Assembly: GCA_963720475.1 (NCBI GenBank)
Contig: OY970394.1
Span: 124,001 to 188,000 of the forward strand
Source: G963720475 sp963720475
Lineage (GTDB): Bacteria > Actinomycetota > Thermoleophilia > Solirubrobacterales > Thermoleophilaceae
Reading direction: 5' to 3'
Length of the DNA stretch: 64,000 nucleotides
The notes beneath the pieces were generated by a model that searched no databases, had not been told where the DNA came from, and was given only the letters and a program-made list of their open reading frames with translations. The stretch's first letter is position 1; every line of letters begins with the position of its first letter. Shown here piece by piece: positions 8,443 through 17,684 of this stretch. The position numbers and the translations under genes were made by a program.

Positions 8443-10008
8443 CTAGGAGGTAACGGCACCCTCGGTGGCGGGCGCTTCGGGCGCCCGGGCCGCCGAGCGG
8501 ACGCGCTCCGGCGCGTGGACGGGCACCGGCTCAGACACGCCCTTGAGCTCGATCTCCCCCCGCGGCGCGAGCTCGGCGGATGTGTGCTCGAGCAGGCAGC
8601 GGGTCGCCTCGGTGATCAGCACCGTGTCGCCGGTCTCGCGCGTCGCGGCCTCGATGCGCGCGGCGACGTTGACCGCATCGCCGATCACGGTGAACTCGAG
8701 CCGTCCGCCTCCGCCGATCGAGCCGGCCATCACCGGGCCGGAGTTGACCCCGACCCCGATCCTCACCTCGTCGCCGAACTCACGCTCGACGACGCGGGCG
8801 ATCTCGCACGCCGCGGCTAGCGCCCGGTCGGCGTGATCGCGATGGCGCTCCGGAGCGCCGAAGACGCCGAGCAGACCGTCGCCGACGAACTTGTTCGCGT
8901 GTCCGCCGTGTTTCATCAGCACCGGGACGACGACGTCGAAGAAACGGTTGAGGAGCGTGACGACCTCGCGCGCGCTCGAGCGTTCGGCGAACGCCGTGAA
9001 CTCGCGGATGTCGACGAACAGGATCGAGACTTCGACCTCCTCGCCCTCGAGCAGCTCCCCCTCCTTCAGCACCCGCTCGGCGATCCCCGGGTCGACGTAG
9101 CTGCCAAATGCCTCGCGCAGCGCCTCGCGCTCCTGCAGGCCGCTGACCGCGCGGTTGAAGTTGCCGGCGAGAACGCCGACCTCGTCGGCCGAGGTGACCG
9201 GTACGCGGACCGAGAGGTCGCCGGCCCGTAGTCGCTGAGTCGCCTGCGTCAGCTCGTCGATCGGGTCGAGGATCGACTTCGACAGCAGGATGGTGAGCTC
9301 GAACGACAGCGTGAACGCAACGCCGACGGCGACGAGTACGTCGAGGCCCAGTTCCTGCAGGGTGCCGACGCTGTCACGCGAGAGGCCGGCCACGACGACG
9401 CCCGTGATGACGTTGATCAGCGGCAGCGCGCCGACGAGCTTCCACCGCAGCGGAACGCCGTGCTCGACCGTCTCGAAATCAGGCGGCAGCTGCTGGACGA
9501 TGTCGCGGACGATCGGCCGCAGTGCGAGCTCGGCGGCGAAGAAGTTGAGCACGGTCGCATAGCCGACGGCGACCGCGGCGCCGGCGAACAGGATCGGCGC
9601 GCTGTACCAGGCGAGGTTGAAGTCGACGGTGAAGAAGACCGAGATCGCGAGCGAGATGAGGACGAACGGCTGCCAGCCCGCTTCGACGACCGTCCGCCGC
9701 GGGGCGGTCACGGCGGCCCGCCAGGCGTCGAGCGCGAGCTCCTCGGGGCGTCCCTGCTTGACCCACTGGATCACCGGGCGCAGCTTCTTCGCGGCCTTGA
9801 CGAGCACGTAGGTGAGGCTCGCCCCGGTGGCGATGAGCGAGATCGTCAGGATGCGGACGAACTGCTCGCCATCGACCTCCTCGTACAGCGTGAAGAGGCC
9901 AATCGTTCCCGCCGTCACCGTCGCCGACGAGAGGACCTCGAAGAAGAGGAAGAAGACGAAGTACCCCGCCCCGAAGCGCCTGTAGAGGCGGTCGAAGAGG
10001 AAAATCAC
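8443..10008 (-). CDS. Membrane-bound class III nucleotide cyclase with HAMP domain
   Basis: This 521-residue protein has an N-terminal membrane domain with about six hydrophobic helices (residues ~15-270). A HAMP linker follows (SILDPIDELTQATQRLRAGDLSVRVPV, ~265-320). The class III cyclase domain (~345-500) has both metal-binding Asp motifs (ILFVDIREFTAF and NKFVGDGLLGVFG), the substrate-selecting Lys in NKFVGD, and VIGDAVNVAARIE with the transition-state Asn-Arg pair. All catalytic positions look intact, and the Lys/Asp set points to adenylate rather than guanylate specificity. It starts 36 bp after the last Mce gene on the same strand, so it may belong to the Mce transcript and couple lipid import to cAMP (inference). 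Confidence 0.9.
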   Translation of the reverse strand: MIFLFDRLYRRFGAGYFVFFLFFEVLSSATVTAGTIGLFTLYEEVDGEQFVRILTISLIATGASLTYVLVKAAKKLRPVIQWVKQGRPEELALDAWRAAVTAPRRTVVEAGWQPFVLISLAISVFFTVDFNLAWYSAPILFAGAAVAVGYATVLNFFAAELALRPIVRDIVQQLPPDFETVEHGVPLRWKLVGALPLINVITGVVVAGLSRDSVGTLQELGLDVLVAVGVAFTLSFELTILLSKSILDPIDELTQATQRLRAGDLSVRVPVTSADEVGVLAGNFNRAVSGLQEREALREAFGSYVDPGIAERVLKEGELLEGEEVEVSILFVDIREFTAFAERSSAREVVTLLNRFFDVVVPVLMKHGGHANKFVGDGLLGVFGAPERHRDHADRALAAACEIARVVEREFGDEVRIGVGVNSGPVMAGSIGGGGRLEFTVIGDAVNVAARIEAATRETGDTVLITEATRCLLEHTSAELAPRGEIELKGVSEPVPVHAPERVRSAARAPEAPATEGAVTS

Positions 10009-10044
10009 AGCCCGGATTGTCGCACGGGCCTACGCGGCGCAGGA

Positions 10045-11553
10045 TCAGCGCGGCGGTACGGAAGCCGGTGCGGCGCCCTCGCGGCCCTTCGGCGGCGGCT
10101 TGACGGGCGCCTCGCCTTCCTTCGGCAGCACGACCTTCTGTCCGTTGAAGAGCGACGGTGGCTGGATGAAGCAGACCGGCTCCTTGGTCGCCGCGCCGAT
10201 CGGACCCGGGAGACCGTTGCCGTCGTTCGGGTCGCGCTCCTCGCCGCCGGAGGGGTTGCAGTCGAAGCTCTCGAATCCGCCGAGCCCCATCGCGCGCGTG
10301 AGCGCGTTCGGCGCGAGGTAGGCATTGCCGCGCGACCAATGCGGGCGGTGGTCGGCGTGCGTCTCGAACGAGCGGCCGTCGATCACGCCGACCTGCTCCT
10401 GGACGCGCTGGCCGGTGCCGTAAGTGCCGTGCAGGTTGAGCGCACCGTTCGAGAGGAAGCCGGCGACCGTGGCCTGGTGGAAGTTGAGGTACGACAGGAT
10501 CGGGTTCAGCTGACGGAAGAACGGGTGCGCCGACTCGAACAGCGGCTCGGCGCCCGCGAGCAACTTCCCGAGCTCCGGAACCGACCGCTCGCCCTCCCGG
10601 ATGAGGGGCCGCAGGTCGTGGAAGAGCTCCGTGAGATCGGGCGAGAGCTCGCCGAGGTCCTTAACCGTCGGACCGAGGTCGTCGGCGGGCGCCTTGAGAT
10701 CGTTGATGACTGGACGGGCGTTCGCAGAGAAGCTCTCCAACCGCGCCAGCGTCGCCTTCGACTCGTCGAGGAAGGTCGGGAAGATCGCAAACGTCTCGCG
10801 CAGCGCCTCGTCGCGCGACGCCGTCGCAGCGAAGGTGCGATCGGCGTTGACGATCAACTCACGTAGCGCGCCCTCGCGCTCGTTGATCGCGCCGAAGACC
10901 GTGCCGGTGTTCCTGACCACGCTCTTGACGGCGATTTCCTGCTCGTCGAGCACCTTAAGCAGCTTCGCGCCGTCGACCGAGAAGCCCTCGAGGTTGCCCA
11001 ATGCGTCGTTGAGGTCGGAGCCGCGACCGTTCTTGATCGACTTGGTCAGCTCGGCGACCCAATCGGCGAAGGCGTCGCGCGTGGGCTTGTCGAACGCATC
11101 GAAGATCTCGTCGAGCTGGACGGTCTCCTTGACCTGCGTGGTCGCCAGTTCGTCGCCGTCCTCGAGCTTCGGACCGGTCCGGTCGCCCTGGCTCAGCTCG
11201 ACGTAGGTCTCGCCGAGCAGCGTCTTCTGGCGAAGGATCGCGTTCGTGCTCTTGGGGATCGGCGCGAACCGCGGTTCGATCTCCAGCGTGACCCGCATCC
11301 GCCGGCCGTTCTTGATCAGCTCCTTCTTCTTCACGCGCCCGACGTTCACCCCCGCGAGGCGGACGTCGGCTTCTTGCGCGAGCGTGGCGGCCTCGGGGAT
11401 CTCCGCGGTGATGCGGTAGCTCTTCGACTGGAGGGGGATCGAGCCACCGAACGCAAGCCAGAGGAAGAGCAGCAGGCCGAAGCACGACAGCGCGAACGCG
11501 ACCATCGCGAAGATCCGCCCGAAGCTGGGAGCTTCCTTGTTCACGAGGCGCAA
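10045..11553 (-). CDS. Mce/MlaD family protein (sixth gene of the cassette)
   Basis: A 502-residue protein with an N-terminal membrane anchor (IFAMVAFALSCFGLLLFLWLAF) followed by the MlaD domain (~40-120: YRITAEIPEAATLAQEADVRLAGVNVGRVKKKEL, TLLGETYVELSQG). A long helical region runs to ~350 and is thought to form the needle of Mce hexamers. The C-terminal tail is Pro/Gly/Lys-rich and ends PPPKGREGAAPASVPPR. Mce proteins form periplasmic tubes carrying lipids or sterols between envelope layers. Its start overlaps the fifth gene's end by 13 bp, indicating translational coupling. Confidence 0.9.
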   Translation of the reverse strand: MRLVNKEAPSFGRIFAMVAFALSCFGLLLFLWLAFGGSIPLQSKSYRITAEIPEAATLAQEADVRLAGVNVGRVKKKELIKNGRRMRVTLEIEPRFAPIPKSTNAILRQKTLLGETYVELSQGDRTGPKLEDGDELATTQVKETVQLDEIFDAFDKPTRDAFADWVAELTKSIKNGRGSDLNDALGNLEGFSVDGAKLLKVLDEQEIAVKSVVRNTGTVFGAINEREGALRELIVNADRTFAATASRDEALRETFAIFPTFLDESKATLARLESFSANARPVINDLKAPADDLGPTVKDLGELSPDLTELFHDLRPLIREGERSVPELGKLLAGAEPLFESAHPFFRQLNPILSYLNFHQATVAGFLSNGALNLHGTYGTGQRVQEQVGVIDGRSFETHADHRPHWSRGNAYLAPNALTRAMGLGGFESFDCNPSGGEERDPNDGNGLPGPIGAATKEPVCFIQPPSLFNGQKVVLPKEGEAPVKPPPKGREGAAPASVPPR

Positions 11554-12875
11554 GCCCCCAGTCCGGAGAAGATGGCCAGGATCAGTCCGACCTCGGGTGC
11601 GGTCCCGCCGGAGCCGCCGACGATCGACGGGAGGATCGCGCAGTTGACGCCGCCGAGCGTTATGCGGCGGAACGGTCCCTGAGCGTCCTGCACCGCGAAG
11701 AGGTTGGTCGTGTTGTGGGCGACCCAGCCGAGCCAGTAGAGGTAGCCCTCCTGGCGGTTGCGGTCGGTCGTCGGATTACCCGTGAGCCCCTGGCTGCCGC
11801 CCGGGTTGTAGGCGCCCATGTTGAAGAAGCGGTTGAGGCCCTTGAAGGAAGCCGTGAGGTCCGGGGCTGCGGTCGCCAGACGCTTTGCGCCCTCACCGAG
11901 GTCGCGCGTGTAGGGCACAGCGATGCGTGCGAACGGGCGGATCTGGTCGCGCAGGATCGGGGTGCCTTCCTTGAAGAGCGGCAGCACTTCCTCGTTGGCC
12001 TCGTCGAGCTGCGACACCGCCGGGCGCAGCGATTCGAGCGTCGGGCCGAGCTTTTGCGCGTACGGGTCCACCTTGGCCAGCGTCTTCTGCGTCTGGCGCA
12101 GAGCCGGCGGCAGCTTGGCGACGAACGCCGAGATGTCCTGGTCCTCCGAGGCAAGCGCCTCGAAGACCGAGTTGGACGCGGACACGAGCGTGCGCAGGTC
12201 TGCCTCACGGTTGCCGAGCAGGTCGACGAGCTTGCCGTAGCGGTTGACGAGCCGCCGCAGGTTGGCGCGCCGGCGGGCGACCCCCTTGGTCACCTTGGCG
12301 ATGTCGCGGTTGAGCGGTCCGAGCCGCGCGAACGTCTCGCGCAGGTCGGTCCCGCGGCCCTTCAGCCCCTTGCCGGCACCTGAGACGAGCAGGCGCAGGT
12401 AATCGCGCGTATCGCGGTCGAGCACCTGGAGGAACTCGTCCGGGTTGACGTCCGGCGCTGTGTTCGCGATCTGAACCCGGCCGTTCTCTTCCAGCGACTT
12501 GCCCCGGCCCGGGTCGATCTCGACGAACATGTCCTTCAAGCCGGTGCGCGGGCGTAGGAGCGCCGTCGCGTCCTCGCGGATCAGGCCCTTGTACTCCGGG
12601 TCGAGGTCGAGCGTGACCACGGCCTTGCCGTCCTCGAGCTCAACCTGGCCGATGTCCCCGATGCGAACGCCGGCGACGCGAACCGTCTGGCCCTGACCGG
12701 GCTGGACCGCCTGGGCGTTCGGCAGCTCGACCTTGACCTTGAAGGCCTTCTCCTCGACGAACGGGAAGCGCAGCCGCTGGTTGGACAGGATGTAGCCCGC
12801 GATTCCGACGGCGATCGCGAACAGAGCGATGATCGCGACGAAGTCGCCGAGGTGGTCCTTGATGGCCCGTTTCAT
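11541..12875 (-). CDS. Mce/MlaD family protein (fifth gene of the cassette)
   Basis: A 444-residue protein with an N-terminal anchor (FVAIIALFAIAVGIAGYIL), an MlaD domain at ~40-120 (VKVELPNAQAVQPGQGQTVRVAGVRIGDIGQVEL, then RPRTGLKDMFVEIDPG), and a long alpha-helical segment to ~330. The C-terminal part contains Asn-rich GAYNPGGSQGLTGN and may be a folded cap. The start overlaps the preceding gene by 4 nt (ATGA). There is no lipobox cysteine, unlike the mycobacterial MceE lipoprotein, so the mycobacterial letter names cannot be transferred by features alone. Confidence 0.9.
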   Translation of the reverse strand: MKRAIKDHLGDFVAIIALFAIAVGIAGYILSNQRLRFPFVEEKAFKVKVELPNAQAVQPGQGQTVRVAGVRIGDIGQVELEDGKAVVTLDLDPEYKGLIREDATALLRPRTGLKDMFVEIDPGRGKSLEENGRVQIANTAPDVNPDEFLQVLDRDTRDYLRLLVSGAGKGLKGRGTDLRETFARLGPLNRDIAKVTKGVARRRANLRRLVNRYGKLVDLLGNREADLRTLVSASNSVFEALASEDQDISAFVAKLPPALRQTQKTLAKVDPYAQKLGPTLESLRPAVSQLDEANEEVLPLFKEGTPILRDQIRPFARIAVPYTRDLGEGAKRLATAAPDLTASFKGLNRFFNMGAYNPGGSQGLTGNPTTDRNRQEGYLYWLGWVAHNTTNLFAVQDAQGPFRRITLGGVNCAILPSIVGGSGGTAPEVGLILAIFSGLGACAS

Positions 12876-14437
12876 CGGCCCGCCGCCTTCAGTCGCTTGT
12901 CACGCAGCTTCTTGTCGGCGTCGGTCAGCTTCAGCTTGCCGAGCGCCTTCAACTTCTGTTGCGCCGCCGCCTTTTCGACGGCAGGCAGCATGTCCTTCGC
13001 CTTCAGGATCGCCTTGACCGCGGCGTCGCGGCTCGGCCGGCGGCCCCAGTTGCCCGCCGTGCCCTTGCCCGAGCTGAACTCCGTCACCGGCCCGCCGGGC
13101 GCATTCATGTTCGGAGGCTCCTGGGTCTCGCACGGGATGTCCGGGCGGTGCGTCGGGGGCTGGAAACCGAGGTCGCTCGGCGCCGCCGGACGCAGGTAGA
13201 GGCCGGGAAGCGCGACACCCGCGTGGAAGTACTGGTTGTTGCCGTCCGAGAGTCGACTCTCGCCCGACAGCCCCGGGAACGACTGCTGGATCTTGCTACG
13301 CACCGTGCGGTTGCTGTTGCCGGGGAGCTCCGGGTCGGGAATTCGCTGGCTGAGGAACGGCACGAGCACCTTGTTCGTGCACGCCGACAGCTGGCGGCCC
13401 TCGTCGAGCAGCGGGACCGAGCGACGGTTCAACTTCGTGAGCGACGGCGTGTACCGCCGCAGCACCCGAACCGCGCCCTGCAGCTCGCGCGGGCCGACGA
13501 GGGCGCTCGCCTGCTGCATGAACGGGATCCCCTCGGTGAGGACCGGATCGGACGAGATCGTGCCCGGCAGCGCGTCACGCGCGAAGCCGCGCACCGAGGG
13601 CAATGCGTTGTTGAGCGACAGCAGCGCGGGCTGCGCGGCACGTAGCGTGTCGCGCAGGGCCGGGACGGAGGCCTCCAGCGCAACGTCCTGGCTCGCGAAC
13701 GCTGCCAGGGTGACGTTGAGGTTCGTCACGAGCCCCTTCAACGCGGCGTCGTCCGACGACAGCGCAGCCGCGGTGCGCGCCTGGCCGCGGAGGATCCGCT
13801 GGAGGTCGGCGTTGGGCTCCTCGCCAAGCGTGGCGTCATTCGCGAGCGAGGCGTAGCGGAACGCCGGTCCGCCGTTCTTGAGCGCCTCGTTGAAGCCCGT
13901 CGAGCCCTTGCCCTCGAGCCCCTTCGCGTACTCCTGGAGGAAGACCTGGAGGTCTTCGCGCGTATCGGACTGGAGCGCCGTGAGCACTTCGCCGAACTGA
14001 ATCGGTGCGGCGGTCTGGCCGATCGGGATCGTCCCCCCGGTGTCGACCTCGGACGCCGACGGTGATCCCGGCTTCAGGTCCACGAAGAAGTTGCCCTCGA
14101 GGAAGATGCGCGGGCGAACCTTGAGCGTTGCATCGGAGTGGATCGGGAGGCCCGAGTCCTTGAGCTCCATCCGCACCTTCGCGCCCTTGCCGCCCGGCAG
14201 CGCCTCGACCTCCTTGACCTCGCCGACCTGTACGCCGGCGATCCGAACCGGCGAGCGCGGCTTGATGTTGTTGGCCGTCGCGAAGACGGCGTTCAGCTCG
14301 TACGGATCGGCGAACGGGTTGAAGCGGGTGAAGCCCCAGAACGTCGCGGCCGACAGGATCACGGCCGCGATCGCGCCCGCCCGGAACGGGGTCATCCTCC
14401 CGCCACCGTGGCGTCGGATCTTCTTAGCGCGCGCCAT
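12872..14437 (-). CDS. Mce/MlaD family protein (fourth gene of the cassette)
   Basis: A 521-residue protein starting MARAKKIRRHGGGRMTPF, chosen because this ATG overlaps the upstream gene's TGA (TGATG). A basic cytoplasmic leader is followed by a membrane helix (AGAIAAVILSAATFWGF) and the MlaD domain (YELNAVFATANNIKPRSPVRIAGVQVGEVKEVE; RPRIFLEGNFFVDLKPG). The helical region follows, and the tail is rich in Lys/Ala with KLKALGKLKLTDADKK. The basic C-terminal helix is unusual among the six paralogues. The role is as in the other cassette members: a subunit of a lipid-transfer tube. Confidence 0.9.
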   Translation of the reverse strand: MARAKKIRRHGGGRMTPFRAGAIAAVILSAATFWGFTRFNPFADPYELNAVFATANNIKPRSPVRIAGVQVGEVKEVEALPGGKGAKVRMELKDSGLPIHSDATLKVRPRIFLEGNFFVDLKPGSPSASEVDTGGTIPIGQTAAPIQFGEVLTALQSDTREDLQVFLQEYAKGLEGKGSTGFNEALKNGGPAFRYASLANDATLGEEPNADLQRILRGQARTAAALSSDDAALKGLVTNLNVTLAAFASQDVALEASVPALRDTLRAAQPALLSLNNALPSVRGFARDALPGTISSDPVLTEGIPFMQQASALVGPRELQGAVRVLRRYTPSLTKLNRRSVPLLDEGRQLSACTNKVLVPFLSQRIPDPELPGNSNRTVRSKIQQSFPGLSGESRLSDGNNQYFHAGVALPGLYLRPAAPSDLGFQPPTHRPDIPCETQEPPNMNAPGGPVTEFSSGKGTAGNWGRRPSRDAAVKAILKAKDMLPAVEKAAAQQKLKALGKLKLTDADKKLRDKRLKAAGR

Positions 14438-16005
14438 CAGGGCACGTCCTTCAGGTTGGTGATGCCGAGCCGGCGCGTGACGAAGGTCCCGCCGACGAGG
14501 ATCGGGAAGTCGGAGTCGCCGACGCCCCAGTTCGCGCCCTTCGGCGTCCCGTTTGCAAGGACGCCCTTGAAGTCGGGACGCGGATCGGTCACGAACGGGC
14601 CCTTGATGTAGCCGGCCTGGCCGGCCTGGCAATCGGCGTTGCCCTGGGCGTCGATCGCGGGCTGGTAGGGCTGCCCATAGAGACGGTGGAGCGGCAGCCC
14701 GAGCGCGTCGCGGCTCGTCTTCGGATTCTGGTCCGGGCGGAGGTCAACCGGGCGCGAGCTCTCGATCGTCGTGTAGCTGTTCTGCTGCTGGAAGTTCATG
14801 AACTTCAGACCCTGGTTCAGCACCGTGCCGCCGCCCGACGGGCCGCCGATCGTCTGCGACTGGACCTCGCCGAGCATGCTGAGGAAGTAGACCGAGTAGG
14901 CGCAGACCGTCTGGTAGGGGGCGATGAACTCGATCGCCGGCCGCGTAACTGTCAGCGCTGTGTTGAGGTCCTTCAGGGTCAGCAGCGTGTTCGGGTTGCG
15001 GAAGAGGTCGTCGAGCTCCTTGAGCGCGCCCTCGAGGTCGCGGTTGAGCGGGACCGTGTCGGGCAGCACCGGGGTGCCGGTCGCGAGCGCCGTGTTGATC
15101 TTCGGCAGCGAGCGCGGAAGCTCCTGAGCGGCGGGACGCAGGCGACGCGAGAGGTCGGCGAAGTCGGCCAGGAAGGGCTGCTGGACGCGGAACGACGAGA
15201 CGGCGGCGTCGATCGTCGGCGGCGACTTCTCGATCGTCGCCTGGAGCGCCGCCGGGTTCGCGCTGATCGCCGCGAAGGTGTCTGCCATCTCGGTGAACAG
15301 GCGCGCCTGGACCGCCGCGACCGGCGCCGTCTGCGCCGCCGTGCGGCCGAGCTGGAGGAAGAACTGGTCGAGCTGGGTGTCGGGCGCGGCGAGACTCTGC
15401 ATCACCGGCCGCAAGCTCTTGAACAGCGGATTCAGCGCGGCGATGGTGGCGTTGAGCGACTCGCCACGGCCGGCGAAGGCGTCGCCGAAGCCCTGGGTGG
15501 CGGCGCGGGTGTTGTCACGCGTCGGCGCGTTGAAGGTCGCGAGGACGTCCTCGAGGTCGAGCGGTTCGGACGATTGCGCGACGCTGATCGTCGCGCCTGG
15601 GGCCAGGCCCTTCTGCGAGTTGCCGGGGGTGAGCTCGACGTACTTGAGGCCGAGTGCCGAGCGCGGCCGGACACGAACCGTGGTGTCCGCAGGGAGCGGC
15701 TCGACCGCCTTGTCGAGCTTCATCTTGATCACGGCGATCGAGCGCTGGCGGCCGTTGATCACTTCACTGCCCGGCTCGATCTCCTCTACGAGGCCGACGC
15801 GGAAGCCGCCCGAGCGCACGTCGTTGCCGGCGACGAGCTTCGACCCACTCGGGAGCTGCGCCTCGACGTCGTAGGTCGGCACGAACGGCAGCCCGGCGTT
15901 GGCGTTGTACGCGAGGAAGACCGCGACGATCGTGATCAGGATCGTCACCGCACCCACGAGCACGGGGCTGGCTACGACTGAGGCGGCTGCGCGGCGGCGG
16001 GTCAT
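14437..16005 (-). CDS. Mce/MlaD family protein (third gene of the cassette)
   Basis: A 522-residue protein starting MTRRRAAASVVASPVLVG. This ATG overlaps the previous stop (ATGA), so the much longer upstream frame is not used. There is one membrane helix (~13-37), then an MlaD domain (YDVEAQLPSGSKLVAGNDVRSGGFRVGLVEEIE; RPRSALGLKYVELTPG) and a helical stretch. The C-terminal domain is long, with Tyr/Gln-rich FMNFQQQNSYTTIE. It ends one base into the next start (TGATG), again indicating coupling. Confidence 0.9.
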   Translation of the reverse strand: MTRRRAAASVVASPVLVGAVTILITIVAVFLAYNANAGLPFVPTYDVEAQLPSGSKLVAGNDVRSGGFRVGLVEEIEPGSEVINGRQRSIAVIKMKLDKAVEPLPADTTVRVRPRSALGLKYVELTPGNSQKGLAPGATISVAQSSEPLDLEDVLATFNAPTRDNTRAATQGFGDAFAGRGESLNATIAALNPLFKSLRPVMQSLAAPDTQLDQFFLQLGRTAAQTAPVAAVQARLFTEMADTFAAISANPAALQATIEKSPPTIDAAVSSFRVQQPFLADFADLSRRLRPAAQELPRSLPKINTALATGTPVLPDTVPLNRDLEGALKELDDLFRNPNTLLTLKDLNTALTVTRPAIEFIAPYQTVCAYSVYFLSMLGEVQSQTIGGPSGGGTVLNQGLKFMNFQQQNSYTTIESSRPVDLRPDQNPKTSRDALGLPLHRLYGQPYQPAIDAQGNADCQAGQAGYIKGPFVTDPRPDFKGVLANGTPKGANWGVGDSDFPILVGGTFVTRRLGITNLKDVP

Positions 16006-17684
16006 GGCCTCAGCAGGAAGTCGAGGAGGCGGTCGGGGGCGGGCTGCTGGGGCTGTCCCTGACCCTGGTTCGGCTGGAGAAGCGTCTCGAGCCGCTCTTG
16101 GACATCGGGGACGACGCCCTTGTCGGAGCCGGGCAGCTTGACGCCGTCGAGCAGCTTCTCGAGTTCGGGCGGCAGCTTCAGCTGCGGGCGCGAGATGTCG
16201 GGCGTGCCGGGAGCAGGCTGCGCGTCTGGCTGGCCGTCCTTGGGCTGGGCGGTCGGCTGCTCGACCGGCGCGTCGGTGACCTTGTTCTCGCCGTCCTTGT
16301 TGTCGAGCTTGACCGCCGGCTGGAAACCCGGGTCGGTGAAGTCGGGTGCCGTGATGCCCGGGACGTACGGGCCCATGAACGCGCCGCACTTGCGGAAGAC
16401 GTTCTTGTCGGCGGCGGTCCGGATCTCGGTCTTGAGCAGCGAGCAGTCGAGGTCCGCCGTCAAGCCGAGACGGAGGGTCGCGCCACGGCTGTCGCGGTTG
16501 TTGACGCTCAAGGTCTGCCAGAACGGGTAGTTCCAGATCGCCTCCAAGCCGGTGAAGCCGCCGGAGCCCGGGATCGCCGTCGGGTCGGGAGCAGGCGGCG
16601 CCGCGTTTTTCGCGCGCGGGTCGGTGTCGATCGCGTAGCGGCGATCGTCCATCGTCTGGAGGAACTGGCGCAGCGGCTTCGCGAGCGGCCCGGCCTCCTT
16701 CGAGAGGTTGCGGAGCTCCTTGACCTCCTCCGATCCGCGCCTGAACGCGCGCGTCCCGACCTCCGACGCCTCTCCGAGCGACTTCAGCGCCGGCTGCGAC
16801 GCTTCCGCGAACGGGCCTAGGAGGGTGAGGAACCGAGTCAGCGACGGGGCGGCGCGCTCGAGGTCGGACAGCAGCGGGGTCTGTTCGTCGACCAGATCCT
16901 CAAGGCTCGCCATCGTCGGCGTGAGTTCGTCTAGCAGGCCGGGAAGCTTCGAGAACGTCTGGCGCAGCGCCTCACGCCGCGTGGCGGTGATCTCCGCCGT
17001 TCGGCCGGACACCTCCACCCAGCGGGCGACGTCCGTCTTGTTCCCCTCGAGCGCCTCGATCGTCGTGTCTGCGTCCACGATGAAGTTCTCGATCACCTTG
17101 TTCTGCTTGGCGAGGACGTTCAGCACGCGCGAGGTGTCGCGCAGCCCGGGGTGAGCGCGCTTGAGCACCGCCTGGACGTCCTGCGGGCGGCCGGCGAGGC
17201 CGGTGCCGAGTGTCGAGAGGATCAGCCGGAAGCGCTCGCGATAGGGCTCACGGAAGACGTTGTTGACGAGGTCGGTGGGGATCGTCGAGGTCGTCCGCTC
17301 GAGCTTGATGCGGCCCGAGCCGTCGGTTGGAAGCTTGCGCTTCGAGGTGCCGGCCTGGCAGTCGACGAAGTACTCGCCGATCAGCGACTGCGGCCGGACG
17401 TCGCAGGTGGCGTCCTCGCGCAGGTCGGCGAAGCCGGGCTCCTGAATCGTCGCCTCGACCTCGGCCGTCGGGCGCCCACGCTTGTGCTCGACGAGCTTGA
17501 GGCCGGTCGTCTGCCCCGCCTTCACTCCTCCGATGCGGAAGTCGCCACCCTCGACGAGACCGAAGGCGTTGTCGAACTCGAGCTTGTAGGTCGAGCCTGT
17601 CGGCGAGTCTTCCGTCGCGCCGGTGAGCACGACCGCGACGCCGACGACGGCCAGGACCGCGAGGATCGTCAGGGCGCGTCTCAT
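16002..17684 (-). CDS. Mce/MlaD family protein (second gene of the cassette)
   Basis: A 560-residue protein. The start MRRALTILAVLAVVGVAVVL is chosen because its ATG overlaps the upstream TGA; the 34-residue Gly/Arg-rich extension upstream lies over the previous gene. It has an N-terminal membrane helix, an MlaD domain (YKLEFDNAFGLVEGGDFRIGGVKAGQTTGL; RPQSLIGEYFVDCQAG), and a helical region to ~330. The long Pro/Gln/Asp-rich C-terminal tail (~440-560) ends NQGQGQPQQPAPDRLLDFLLRP. The low-complexity tail may reach through the outer envelope layer (inference). Confidence 0.9.
   Translation of the reverse strand: MRRALTILAVLAVVGVAVVLTGATEDSPTGSTYKLEFDNAFGLVEGGDFRIGGVKAGQTTGLKLVEHKRGRPTAEVEATIQEPGFADLREDATCDVRPQSLIGEYFVDCQAGTSKRKLPTDGSGRIKLERTTSTIPTDLVNNVFREPYRERFRLILSTLGTGLAGRPQDVQAVLKRAHPGLRDTSRVLNVLAKQNKVIENFIVDADTTIEALEGNKTDVARWVEVSGRTAEITATRREALRQTFSKLPGLLDELTPTMASLEDLVDEQTPLLSDLERAAPSLTRFLTLLGPFAEASQPALKSLGEASEVGTRAFRRGSEEVKELRNLSKEAGPLAKPLRQFLQTMDDRRYAIDTDPRAKNAAPPAPDPTAIPGSGGFTGLEAIWNYPFWQTLSVNNRDSRGATLRLGLTADLDCSLLKTEIRTAADKNVFRKCGAFMGPYVPGITAPDFTDPGFQPAVKLDNKDGENKVTDAPVEQPTAQPKDGQPDAQPAPGTPDISRPQLKLPPELEKLLDGVKLPGSDKGVVPDVQERLETLLQPNQGQGQPQQPAPDRLLDFLLRP

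Noticed and set aside
8166..8459. A 97-residue minus-strand frame over the small acidic gene.
   Set aside because: It lacks a ribosome-binding site and domain motifs, and the plus-strand ORF has AAGGGAG before its ATG.
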